The notes beneath the pieces were generated by a model. The model was given only the letters and a program-made list of their open reading frames with translations, was not told where the DNA came from and ran no database searches. 64,000 nucleotides of DNA from contig NZ_JAJUXK010000001.1 in NCBI RefSeq assembly GCF_021390335.1, positions 124,001 through 188,000 of the forward strand, in the 5' to 3' direction. The translations under genes were made by a program, and so were the position numbers. This stretch comes from Dyadobacter sp. CY343 (lineage in GTDB: Bacteria > Bacteroidota > Bacteroidia > Cytophagales > Spirosomataceae). Shown in pieces: positions 1 through 9,400 of the stretch (position 1 is the stretch's first letter; each line of letters opens with the position of its first letter).

Positions 1-3000
1 AAGTGTGCGATATCGATCCGGTGTGAAAATTTGTTACCCGGCTTATTCACCTTCGAAGTGTGGTGCAGGCGGCCTGTCGCCGCTTCGAATATCTTGATCT
101 CTACCTGTGTGTTCTTTTCGTTTGCCAGATCAATGCTAATAAAGTCAGTGGTAGGGTTGGGGAAGATAGTAACTTCGGCGTGCAGCACTTCTTCAAGCAC
201 AGGCGCTGCAATTTCGGTCGCTGCTACTCTTGCATTTGAATTGTCGGCTATTACAAAAATCGGCGTTTCGCCAGCTGTAACGGTAACTTGTCCATCAACG
301 ATCGGCAGTTGCTGTGAGCTCATATTGTTACTACCAACCTGCGGCGTGAAGACTTTCGCTACGCCCGCTTCATTCAGATTCAGGGTATACTCCGCTGTGC
401 GGCCAATTTCATCCGGCACGGTCAGAACGTACATCGATTTTCCGTCCAACTCGTAACGATCAACGATAGGATCTGCGTTCAGCGTTTCCTTGTAGCGGTA
501 GTTTCCAAATTGTTTATTGACCTGAAAAAGATAATCCGCAGCGGGGCGACGTGTCTGGTCGGAATTGAGCAGGCCGGAAGTCCCGAACATGCCTGAACCG
601 TTGTTGTCGTCATACATTTGATAGTAAAATACTTTTTCAATCCCCGATCTTGCCGAAACAAGAGAAGTTCTCAATATCCAGTCAGCCTGGGTAACCAGTT
701 CCGATTTGCTACCGATCGCGATCGCTTTCAAGGGACTTCCCTGATTGATATCATAACCCGTTTCGGTGATCCAAACCGGCATATCCTGAGAAAATTCGTG
801 GGCTGTTTTTACATAATCATCAATAATTTTCTTTGCATTGATATTCTCTGGCGCGGTACCACGCGTGGAAGTACCGCTCTGGGTCATAGTCGAATTGTCG
901 ATATACAAATGGAAATTGACAATATCCCAGCACAGATTCACGCTTCCGTCGGACTTGTAACCGCGGAATTCCCTGCACCAATCCACCATTCCTTTGATAT
1001 AATCTGACCCGGTTACCAGTCCCGCGATCACCACTTTCATATTCGGATCAGCATTTTTTACACCAACACCAGCTCCCATTGTGTTTTTATGACCATCATA
1101 AAATGCAGATAAATTAGCGGCATATTCCCGCGCAGTCTGGTACGCTTTGCGGCCCTTCCACCATTTGTCACGCTCGTTGTCACATTCAATGTATTTGACA
1201 AGATTCAAACCAATCTTAACCGAATTTGGAACGTCGTTATACCACCTCGGCGTACTGTGCGTACTCAGTAATGCAGGATCCACAGCTGTGTTACTTCCAT
1301 ACCTGGCCGCATATTGAAAGCCCATTTTTGCCTGCTCAATATAAGATGCAGGCGCAGCAAAGTCCATTCCGAAACGAACAGGCGTATTTTCATTGTCACG
1401 CTCGCCTGCCGGGTAGCTGTCCAGCATCCAGCCGGGAAGTGTTTTAAGGCAAGCCAATACTTCTATATTTTCAGCCTTACAACGCTCGTAGATCGCATCG
1501 TAATTCCAGCCGCCGGATATAGTCGGGTTGTAGGAATAAACGCCTTCCTGCGATTCCAGTTTTTCCCAGTCCATATAATGCCGGAAGCCGGAAAAGCTTT
1601 TTGCCGCATTCATCAACGGCTCGTTGATCACCTGTGGGTTGTTACCTACCTCGAAATTCCACTCATAACCATTTACACCAAAAGTATCCCCCAACCGAAC
1701 CGATTTATGAGGAACCGGCGAAGCGCCTTGTGTCGGTGGCGTATACGTGCCGTAAAATTCTATTTCCGTAGGCATTACACCCTGGATCCTCAGTACCAGG
1801 TATTTGATATTGCCGACAACTGCATTGAGCTTAAACTTTTCTTCGTCCGAAAGCTGCGCATCCGGGTAAGGTCCAACCCAGCTATTGTATTCATATCCTT
1901 TAAAAGAAGCGATTTCAATGCGTTCCCAATTGCTGGTGATCACTGATAAAGTCATCGGGGCCTGTGCCGCCGAGCCTTCGTGATCGAAGAATTTAATGCT
2001 TTGCAAACTCATTTGCTCACCTTCCAGTAATGGGTAATAGGCTTCATAATCGTTCACTACTTTCCCCCAGCCGGTATTCACACTTACTTGTGTATTGCCG
2101 TCAAAAAGCGGTTCCAGTGAACTGGCCGCATTCGTAAGCTGGTACCACCTTTTGCCGTCGATCGTGATCTTGTTAGAAGGAGTAGAGGGTGAATCGGGAT
2201 GAACCTCTTGCGTACGCGAAACGGGAGAGGCAGCGGAAAAGGAAGTACTCTCAGTTTGTGAAGCAGTAATAAGCGCGCTACCCTCGCCAACAACGCTGGC
2301 CTGCCAGTTTGATCCCGCATTTGAAACAGTGATCACAGCAGTATTGGAAGAAGAAAATGTGATCGGAACCTCGGTATTGGTACTTGTGGCTGTTAATGTA
2401 AATGGCCCGCTGGTAACGCTTTTGGCAGGCAGCGCTTCAAACGAAATCACGCCGGCTGGTTTCTGCACATTTACAGTTTGCACATCAAACCAATTAAAGT
2501 TAAAACCGCCCCTGTTTGCATATAAACGCAGCACCTGATGTCCCGCCGGCAGGTTCAGTGTGTCGCTGAACGTCGCATAACTTTGCCAGCCACCGGTCCA
2601 GGGTATATTAACCGCCCCCAGCACATTGCCCGACTCATTTTTAATCTCAAATAATCCATTACCCTGCGCACTTGCCACACGAAGATTAAATGCATACGGT
2701 CCGGCGGCAGGAACGTTTACGTGGTAATCCATCCAGTCACCATTATCAATACCGCTCACATTCATCGTACCGTCCGAATCATTAGAATTTTCGGTCTGTA
2801 CATTATAAATGTTGTGAAATTCTTCCGCCTGTATTTTTCCTGGGATATTGTGGGTCAAAAGGGGCACGGTACCCGCTACTTCAAACCAGTCAAAATTGAA
2901 TGCGCCTCTTGTAGCTTGCAGTCTGATAATGTTGCTTCCGGCTGTGAGCGTGGCGGTTGTGCTTACTGTAATATAGTTTTGCCAGCCGCCTGTCCTGGGT

Positions 3001-3701
3001 ATGCTCACTTGTCCGAGCGAAGGCCCGCTGCCGTCTTTAACCTCGATCAGTCCGTCGCCCCACGCATTGGCCACCCGAAAGAAAAACGAGTACGTACCCG
3101 CAACGGTCACATTTACATTGTAATCCAGCCAGTCATTATCGTCAATATCAGTAACATTCGCTCCGCCACTGGCACCCTGCGCAGACTCATTTCTCACATT
3201 ACTTGCCAGCTCAAAATTCTCACTTTCCACTTTACCAGGCAGGGATATAGCTGACGGAGTTGCCTCAAACCAGTTGAGTGCAAAAACGCCGCGCTCTGCA
3301 TAAAAACGAATGGTTTGATCTCCGGCAGGCAGTAATGCGAACATATTCACAGTTGTCCAACCCTGCATGCCACCGGTCCGCGGAAGTATTCTCTGGCCTA
3401 AAACAGTACCGTTTGCTCCTTTGATCTGCAAAGACGCATTGTCACTGAAACCGTTGGCAATACGAACTTTGAAAGTATAAAATCCTGCGGAAGAAGTGTT
3501 TACGTGGTAATCCACATAGCTGCTGTCGTTCATCCAGCCCACATCCAGTCCGCCGCCAGCATCTTCTGTGGCTTCTGTTCCTACACCGGAAATCGCGTCA
3601 TAATTTTCAGCTTCGATTTTCCCCGAGAGGGCACGGTAAGTTTGTGAGAAGCCATTGACGCCCGTCACAAGCATGACGATGATAAGTAAAAGATGTTTCA
3701 T
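1..3701 (-). CDS. Secreted multi-modular glycoside hydrolase with CBM6-like modules, T9SS-type (3' end beyond left edge)
   Basis: The frame is open from the ATG at 3701 to the left edge, so the C-terminus is missing. A signal peptide (MKHLLLIIVMLVTGVNGFSQ) is followed by three similar carbohydrate-binding modules, each opening with a motif such as KIEAENYD, KVESENFE or KIQAEEFH (about residues 27-150, 165-285 and 300-420). An Ig-like segment comes next, then a TIM-barrel-like catalytic region. It contains IECDNERD, giving Asn842-Glu843 as candidate acid/base, and WITETGYD, giving Glu980 as candidate nucleophile. This spacing resembles clan GH-A (GH39/GH5-like) enzymes; the family is inferred. 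Just before the edge a sorting domain starts (VTIFPNPTTDFISIDLAN), typical of type IX secretion. The likely role is extracellular degradation of a plant or algal glycan. The substrate cannot be read from the sequence. Confidence 0.85.
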   Translation of the reverse strand, partial: MKHLLLIIVMLVTGVNGFSQTYRALSGKIEAENYDAISGVGTEATEDAGGGLDVGWMNDSSYVDYHVNTSSAGFYTFKVRIANGFSDNASLQIKGANGTVLGQRILPRTGGMQGWTTVNMFALLPAGDQTIRFYAERGVFALNWFEATPSAISLPGKVESENFELASNVRNESAQGASGGANVTDIDDNDWLDYNVNVTVAGTYSFFFRVANAWGDGLIEVKDGSGPSLGQVSIPRTGGWQNYITVSTTATLTAGSNIIRLQATRGAFNFDWFEVAGTVPLLTHNIPGKIQAEEFHNIYNVQTENSNDSDGTMNVSGIDNGDWMDYHVNVPAAGPYAFNLRVASAQGNGLFEIKNESGNVLGAVNIPWTGGWQSYATFSDTLNLPAGHQVLRLYANRGGFNFNWFDVQTVNVQKPAGVISFEALPAKSVTSGPFTLTATSTNTEVPITFSSSNTAVITVSNAGSNWQASVVGEGSALITASQTESTSFSAASPVSRTQEVHPDSPSTPSNKITIDGKRWYQLTNAASSLEPLFDGNTQVSVNTGWGKVVNDYEAYYPLLEGEQMSLQSIKFFDHEGSAAQAPMTLSVITSNWERIEIASFKGYEYNSWVGPYPDAQLSDEEKFKLNAVVGNIKYLVLRIQGVMPTEIEFYGTYTPPTQGASPVPHKSVRLGDTFGVNGYEWNFEVGNNPQVINEPLMNAAKSFSGFRHYMDWEKLESQEGVYSYNPTISGGWNYDAIYERCKAENIEVLACLKTLPGWMLDSYPAGERDNENTPVRFGMDFAAPASYIEQAKMGFQYAARYGSNTAVDPALLSTHSTPRWYNDVPNSVKIGLNLVKYIECDNERDKWWKGRKAYQTAREYAANLSAFYDGHKNTMGAGVGVKNADPNMKVVIAGLVTGSDYIKGMVDWCREFRGYKSDGSVNLCWDIVNFHLYIDNSTMTQSGTSTRGTAPENINAKKIIDDYVKTAHEFSQDMPVWITETGYDINQGSPLKAIAIGSKSELVTQADWILRTSLVSARSGIEKVFYYQMYDDNNGSGMFGTSGLLNSDQTRRPAADYLFQVNKQFGNYRYKETLNADPIVDRYELDGKSMYVLTVPDEIGRTAEYTLNLNEAGVAKVFTPQVGSNNMSSQQLPIVDGQVTVTAGETPIFVIADNSNARVAATEIAAPVLEEVLHAEVTIFPNPTTDFISIDLANEKNTQVEIKIFEAATGRLHHTSKVNKPGNKFSHRIDIAH

Positions 3702-3927
3702 ATGGAGGAGAGGTAAAACTTACTGTGAATATAGTATTTGTTCGTAATGATAGCTAGGTGAGATTTACAAATAAATGAACGATCGGTCTGAATAGGGTTG
3801 CAGATATTCCTTTGCGCTCAATAGTAAGCCTAATACCCAGTTTTAATTGTCGCAGGTATTACTGTATATGTAGAATTTTTTCTGGAGGTGATAATAGACC
3901 CTGTGTATTTTGTGAAGAAGTAAGGCC

Positions 3928-3954
3928 AAAAAAATGACCTTCGTTGGAAGGTCA
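3928..3954 (-). terminator. Rho-independent terminator overlapping a stop codon
   Basis: On the minus strand TGACCTTC-CAAC-GAAGGTCA forms a perfect 8-bp stem with a 4-nt loop, followed by seven T. The stem begins with the TGA stop codon of the Pro/Glu-rich small gene (3952-4221). This supports transcription of that gene on the minus strand. Confidence 0.8.
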
Positions 3955-4221
3955 GTTGAATGCTGGAATATCTGGTTCGCCGCCTGGCTCTCTAATAGGT
4001 TCCACTTCTGGTATCCCCGGCTCGACCGGCGGAATCCCAGGATTTGGTTCGATAGGCGGCGTTTCTGGCTCTCTCTCGAAAGGCGGGGTTTCTTCCGGAA
4101 CGTCGGGAGAAGGCACCTCGGGTCTCGGGTCAAAAGGCGGGGTCTCTGGCAGGCCCGCAGGGTCACCGCCCCCGTTGCTCGGAGCGTCCCAATAGTTAGC
4201 TGCCATTTGATAAATATCCAT
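3952..4221 (-). CDS. Small Pro/Glu-rich low-complexity protein
   Basis: This 89-residue protein has a short N-terminus (MDIYQMAANYWDAP) and then a Gly-Pro linker. From about residue 24 it is an irregular repeat of Pro with acidic residues (ETPPFDPRPEVPSPD, EETPPFEREPETPPIEP, PGIPPVEPGIPEVEP). I see no signal peptide, membrane segment or known domain. The opposite strand also has an open frame here, but the terminator whose stem contains the TGA stop fits the minus-strand reading. The gene is divergent from the M48 protease gene. Repeats at the DNA level (AAAGGCGGGG-type units) suggest growth by slippage or duplication. Function is unknown. A disordered spacer or surface tether is possible but unsupported. 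Confidence 0.7.
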   Translation of the reverse strand: MDIYQMAANYWDAPSNGGGDPAGLPETPPFDPRPEVPSPDVPEETPPFEREPETPPIEPNPGIPPVEPGIPEVEPIREPGGEPDIPAFN

Positions 4222-4370
4222 GATCTTGTTGTTGAAGTGTAACTTGACGAAGAGGTTTTTAAAACAATTGTGCCTGATTTATTGATCCGCGAAAATTAAA
4301 CAGACTTAATTCCGGATTTTTTGCGGATATACTCGATATTAGAATGGTACACTGACGAATCGACACAACT

Positions 4371-5450
4371 ATGCAAAATTTCAATGTACGGTACCACGAT
4401 GGAAAAACTGCGATTGTAAACGATGCGACACTCACATTGATGCCCGACCACTGGCTGATCCGGTTTACCGGGCCGAAAGGAGAGTCGCGGACAGTTCGAT
4501 GGGAGGTAAATCGCATTGTTACTGAGCAGGGTTTTACCAATCTGTGTATTTTCAGGTACCACGATTTTTCTGAACAAACCGTTGAATGCAAGGAGGAAAA
4601 GCTTCCTCAGATTCTGAGGGAGGAATATCCGGGAACCACGTTTTTTAGAAAAAAGGTCTCCAATACGATCTTGAAAAGTCCGCTGACACTTGTCGGATTT
4701 TTTATTCTGCTGATTGGACTACTGGTCGGAATATACTTTATTATCCTGCCTTTTGCAGCGGAGAAAATCGCTGCACGTATTCCTCGGTCGATGGAAATCA
4801 AGCTGGGTGAAACGTTATATCAAAATGTCATTTCGGGCTATAAAAAGGATGAGCTGCTTTCAAAAAAGGTAAACGATTTTGCCAAAGCCATCGATTTTCA
4901 AACTACCTACCCGATCCGGATCTCGGTGGTTAATAAGAAAGAAATAAATGCATTTGCGCTTCCGGGAGGTCGTATTGTGGTTTTTGATGAGATTATTAAA
5001 AAAATGAAAACAAAAGAGGAACTGGCAGCACTGCTTGCCCACGAAGTTTCTCACGTCCACTATCAGCATTCACTTAAAAGTATATTCCGCAGTATGGGCG
5101 GCTATTTGTTCATATCACTCCTATTCAGCGACGTTTCGGCGATCGTTGCGATGGTGGCCGAAAACTCGAATATGCTGCTCAACCTTACTTACTCCCGCGC
5201 ATTGGAAATCGAAGCTGATAGGAATGCCGGTAAAATTTTCAAGGCACAGGGTATTGGGATGAAAGGATTGGTCGATCTTTTTAAAGTGCTGCAAACCGGC
5301 GGGCAGGAGGAGACCAACCGCCTGCTCAGCACACACCCGCTCACCGACGAGCGGATACGAAATGCACTGGCACTGGCGCGGGAGCAAACCGATATTCGCG
5401 ACCAGTCGGAACTGCAAAATCGCTGGATAGAACTGAAAGCCACCAAATAA
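4371..5450 (+). CDS. M48 family zinc metalloprotease, membrane-anchored
   Basis: This 359-residue protein has an N-terminal domain of about 90 residues, one strong membrane segment (about residues 108-130, FFILLIGLLVGIYFIILP), and then an M48 (Ste24/HtpX/BepA-like) peptidase domain. The zinc motif His224-Glu-Val-Ser-His228 is clear, and a third ligand is probably in ALEIEADRNAG near residue 280. Such proteins cleave membrane or envelope proteins. The placement of the single membrane segment before the catalytic domain suggests the catalytic part lies on one side of the inner membrane; which side is not clear. The gene is followed after 51 bp by the SHOCT gene and may be cotranscribed with it. 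Confidence 0.9.
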   Translation: MQNFNVRYHDGKTAIVNDATLTLMPDHWLIRFTGPKGESRTVRWEVNRIVTEQGFTNLCIFRYHDFSEQTVECKEEKLPQILREEYPGTTFFRKKVSNTILKSPLTLVGFFILLIGLLVGIYFIILPFAAEKIAARIPRSMEIKLGETLYQNVISGYKKDELLSKKVNDFAKAIDFQTTYPIRISVVNKKEINAFALPGGRIVVFDEIIKKMKTKEELAALLAHEVSHVHYQHSLKSIFRSMGGYLFISLLFSDVSAIVAMVAENSNMLLNLTYSRALEIEADRNAGKIFKAQGIGMKGLVDLFKVLQTGGQEETNRLLSTHPLTDERIRNALALAREQTDIRDQSELQNRWIELKATK

Positions 5451-5501
5451 ACCGCCCAATGGCACTGTTTTTGTGGTTATCGTTAAAAGAAATGACTAAC
5501 T

Positions 5502-6314
5502 ATGAAAGCGTTAACCAAAGAAGGACAGCAACACATTTCGGAGATTGCTGAAAAATATAATTTAAAAACGGAGTCTGTGGAAAGCCTGCTGAAAGCAGTT
5601 ATCAATGGCGGCGGGGCAATGGCGCAATTCGATATTGCCGAGCTCGGCGGACAGGGACAATGGATGCGGGGCGGCATGACGATGGTAGGGGATATGTTCA
5701 ATACTTCGCTGCGTACTACCGTCGACAAGGTTTGCAACGAGGTTTCTAATCTGGTTACTTCCAAGGTTTTGTTCGAAGAATCAGCCGATCTATCTAACGG
5801 ATCACATGCTTCGCGTGAAGGTTACCAATCACACGCAAGCGGCACGTGGCCGTCGGTTTTCGGGAACCCAACTTCCAGCGGATCGCAGAACAACTTCCGA
5901 TATGCTTACTTCTCGCCGGTGCACAGACTGGTGATCGATGAGAATGGGAAAAGGACGATTTATGATACCAAGCATCATCTGATCACGGGCATATCCCAGC
6001 AGCAGGGTCCAGGCAATTCGCACAGATTCACAAGCCAGGACGGTCCCGTCGATTTGTCAAGTTTGCCTGTAATCTCAGATCGCGGGGACGAATCCTCACC
6101 TGGCAGTTCTTTGCAGGATAAACCATCACAACCGACCCCTGAAATCGCCTACGACGTTACTTCTACGGCCGATTTACGATCGGAACAATCGGCAGGCAGC
6201 CCGCAGGATATTATAATCGCTACGATCGAAAGGATCAATGTGTTGTTTGAAAGAGGGCAGATTACGGAAGAGGAATTCAAGGCGAAGAAGCAGGAATTGC
6301 TGGCGCGATTGTAA
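5502..6314 (+). CDS. SHOCT-domain protein
   Basis: This 270-residue soluble protein has no signal peptide. The N-terminal half (residues 1-90) is helical and Gly-rich (INGGGAMAQFDIAELGGQGQ). The middle is Ser/Gly-rich and polar. The last 30 residues (IIATIERINVLFERGQITEEEFKAKKQELLARL, by segments) match the short C-terminal SHOCT domain, a helical oligomerisation module found at the end of many bacterial proteins. The function is not known. It follows the M48 protease gene on the same strand with a 51-bp gap and ends before a likely terminator. Confidence 0.8.
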   Translation: MKALTKEGQQHISEIAEKYNLKTESVESLLKAVINGGGAMAQFDIAELGGQGQWMRGGMTMVGDMFNTSLRTTVDKVCNEVSNLVTSKVLFEESADLSNGSHASREGYQSHASGTWPSVFGNPTSSGSQNNFRYAYFSPVHRLVIDENGKRTIYDTKHHLITGISQQQGPGNSHRFTSQDGPVDLSSLPVISDRGDESSPGSSLQDKPSQPTPEIAYDVTSTADLRSEQSAGSPQDIIIATIERINVLFERGQITEEEFKAKKQELLARL

Positions 6315-6340
6315 AAGGTTTTTCTTGTTCAAAAGGCAGT

Positions 6341-6376
6341 AGCGGCCGGGAGTTTTCCTGGCCGCTGTTGTTTTGG
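6341..6376 (+). terminator. Likely rho-independent terminator after SHOCT gene
   Basis: AGCGGCCGGGA and TCCTGGCCGCT form a GC-rich stem with one mismatch, followed by a T-rich stretch (GTTGTTTTGG). It lies 26 bp after the SHOCT stop codon. Confidence 0.5.
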
Positions 6377-6476
6377 CTACTGCTAAACTAAGGGAGTGGA
6401 CTGCTTTTGTCATCAAAATACTAATATTCAATGACAAACCTTTGGTTCAATCAAAGCAGGGATCTCTTTTATGAAC

Positions 6477-9400
6477 CTAGCGGTTTACAATAACCTTTCG
6501 TGAGGTTTGTTGATCATTTTTATAAGTAATGACGAGAATATACATTCCTGGAGCAAGGTTGCTCACATCCACAATATTCTGGGTTGTTGTTAAAACTAAC
6601 ATCCCAACCGTTGTCAAAAGTCTAGCATTTTTCATCTCATTTTCATCATTGATGTCAATGATTAGTTTGTCGGACACTGGATTGGGATAAATACCAATCT
6701 CCTGTTCATCTGAGATCGAACTAAGCCGTTTTTCGGTCATTTGTAAATGACGAGCTGTTACATCCTCGGGCACAGGTGCAATGGAGGCCCCGGCAAGATA
6801 GGCTGGTATGTATCGCCAGGGGCCGAAAACTTGTCCAGTCAGCGCAGTTGTTGGATTGTACTTCACCCGCACCCTGACTTTGGTAGACGAGCCTTGCTTA
6901 TTGATCAGGCTTTTAAGCTCTGTTCCCATTGTTCCAAGATCAGCAAATAATCCTTTTCCAGAGAACTGCGTGCTGGTAGTAATGGAATTGTCAGTACCCC
7001 TGGAAAATCCCTGATTTTTAGGTTTTGTCTCCCAGAAAAGGCAGCCTTTACTTCGTCCGATGAAAGATTTGATAAAAAGTCCAGCCCCAAAATTGTTTTT
7101 GGCGAGTTGGGCTTGGTTGATTGAGGTGGTTAGGTTGGTGTTATAGAGGCGGGGATTGTTGCGGAGGTTGGTACCGTTGCTATTTCCATAATGGATGTAA
7201 ACCATCCCTTCATTGATTTGACCATTGTCATATTGGTGAGCTCCCATCATAATATCGCTAAATCCATCCCCATTGATATCTCCACCTCCTGATACTGAGT
7301 TGCCTAGAAACGCACTCTCCTGATTTCCCTCTTGTTTCGCAGAATAGCCTAAATTCAACCCAGATTCGGAGCCTTGATAAATAAATACCGCGCCTTCATT
7401 AGGCTGACCATTAGAATATCCTACTGCGCCAACCAAAATGTCTGAGTAACCATCGCCATTAATATCTCCTGCTGCTGACACGGATGAACCAAAATAGCTA
7501 TTTTCGATATTGCTTTCAATTATAGTTGGAGTAGCATTAAGCCCTAATGTCGATCCATAGTATACATATAGTGCTCCTTCTACATACTGACCTGAGGCGA
7601 AATGACTGGCGCCTGCAATTAAATCCATATATCCGTCTCCGTTAATGTCACCTGCTTCTGAAACGCTGCTGCCAAGACGAACCTCAGTCTTATTTGCTTG
7701 AAGAATTAGGTCTGGATTAGCGCTAATTCCGGTCGATGAACCATAATGGATCATAATTGCACCTTCGTAAGCTTCTTCCTTCGAATAAAAAGGACTACCA
7801 ATAGCGACGTCATCAAAGCTATCTCCATTTACATCACCGAGTCCAGTGACGACACCCATCAAAAAGCCGTCAGTGCTACCATCAATTTCAGTTATCATAT
7901 TTGTGATTATGCCATTTGAAGAACCAAGATATACGAATGCCATTCCCTCTTCAAATTCCGGAGCTCCTACAACAACATCCCCATAGCCATCACCATTAAC
8001 GTCACCAGCGCTCGCTACTGAATTTCCAAAGCGTCCGTCCTCGATCTGTTGTTGTTCTATTTTATATTCCACGTTACTAATTATGCCCTGAGACGAACCG
8101 TGGTAGATAAAAACAGCACCAGCGTTGTTTTCCCCGTAAAGCGGAACTCCAATAATTATATCTCCATAACCATCACCATTCACATCTCCAGCGGAAGCAA
8201 TGCTTCCCATGCGCGCATATTTCTGATTGCCTTCGATAGTAGTAACCGGCATAGGATTGAGCCCGAGCTGCGATCCGTGATAGATAAAAACTGCTCCCTC
8301 GCTAGTTTGTCCATTATCATATCCGTCTGCCGCAATACCAACATCATCATAACCATCACCATTAACATCTCCAACGTGCGCAATCGACCAGCCCATTTGG
8401 GCAAACGGATTACTTCCTTCCAATTTAAAAGGAATTGATGAAATGCCACCAGCCTCCCCATACCAAATAAACGCTGCCCCTTCATCAACTTGCCCCTTGT
8501 CATATGCAATTGATCCCATCAGCACGTCGCTATATCCGTCTCCATTGATGTCTCCTGCACTGGCTACACTGTTTCCAAGTTGGGCATTGGCCTGCTCGCT
8601 TTCGAATTTGGAAACAGGAATGGTAGATAAACCGATTGCGGAACCTTGATAAACGAATGCGGCCCCTTCATTACTCTGTCCATTGTCATAAAACATGGCG
8701 CCCACAATTACGTCTGCATATCCATCACCGTTTGCGTCGCCTGCACTTGCCACCGAAGATCCTAATTGGGCCTCTGCCTGATTTTTCTCTAAAACGACGG
8801 CAGCCTGTGCACCAATACCTGCCGCCGAACCATAATGCACAAACGCAGCACCTTCGTTGAGCTGCCCTTTGTCATACATATTGGCGCCTGCGATGACATC
8901 GCTGTACCCGTCACCGTTCACATCTCCGGCCGTGTTGACTGTGTGGCCCAGATAAGCATTGGCCTGATTACTTTCCAATGTAGCCGCTGGTGAATTTGAA
9001 TTGATACCTGCTGCCGAGCCGTGGTAAACAAACACAGCCCCTTCATCGGTTTCTCCTTTATCATAGAGCCGCGCCCCGACCACTATATCGCTATAACCAT
9101 CCCCATTTACATCGCCCGCTCCGCTTGCAGCAAAGCCAAACATCGACTCGGATTGGTTTTGTTCGATGAGCACCGGATTTGCACTCAACCCGGCAGAAGA
9201 TCCGTGATATAGGAAAACAATACCTTCATTGGTTTGTCCATTATCATAAGCTCGGGCGCAAACCAACACGTCACTATAACCGTCTCCATTCACATCTCCT
9301 GCCAGTCCGACGGTATTGCCCATATTAGCCTCTGCCTGGTTACTTTCTAGAATCTGCGAAGCCACTTTATTGATTCCCTGCGCTGAACCCAGGTAAATAA

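Noticed and set aside
3944-4195. Plus-strand Gly/Ser-rich frame opposite the Pro/Glu-rich gene
   Set aside because: It is the antisense image of the Pro/Glu repeat. The terminator whose stem holds the minus-strand stop favours the other strand.
8049-8438. Plus-strand frames within the FG-GAP gene
   Set aside because: They are shadows of a repeat-rich gene on the opposite strand, with low-complexity composition.
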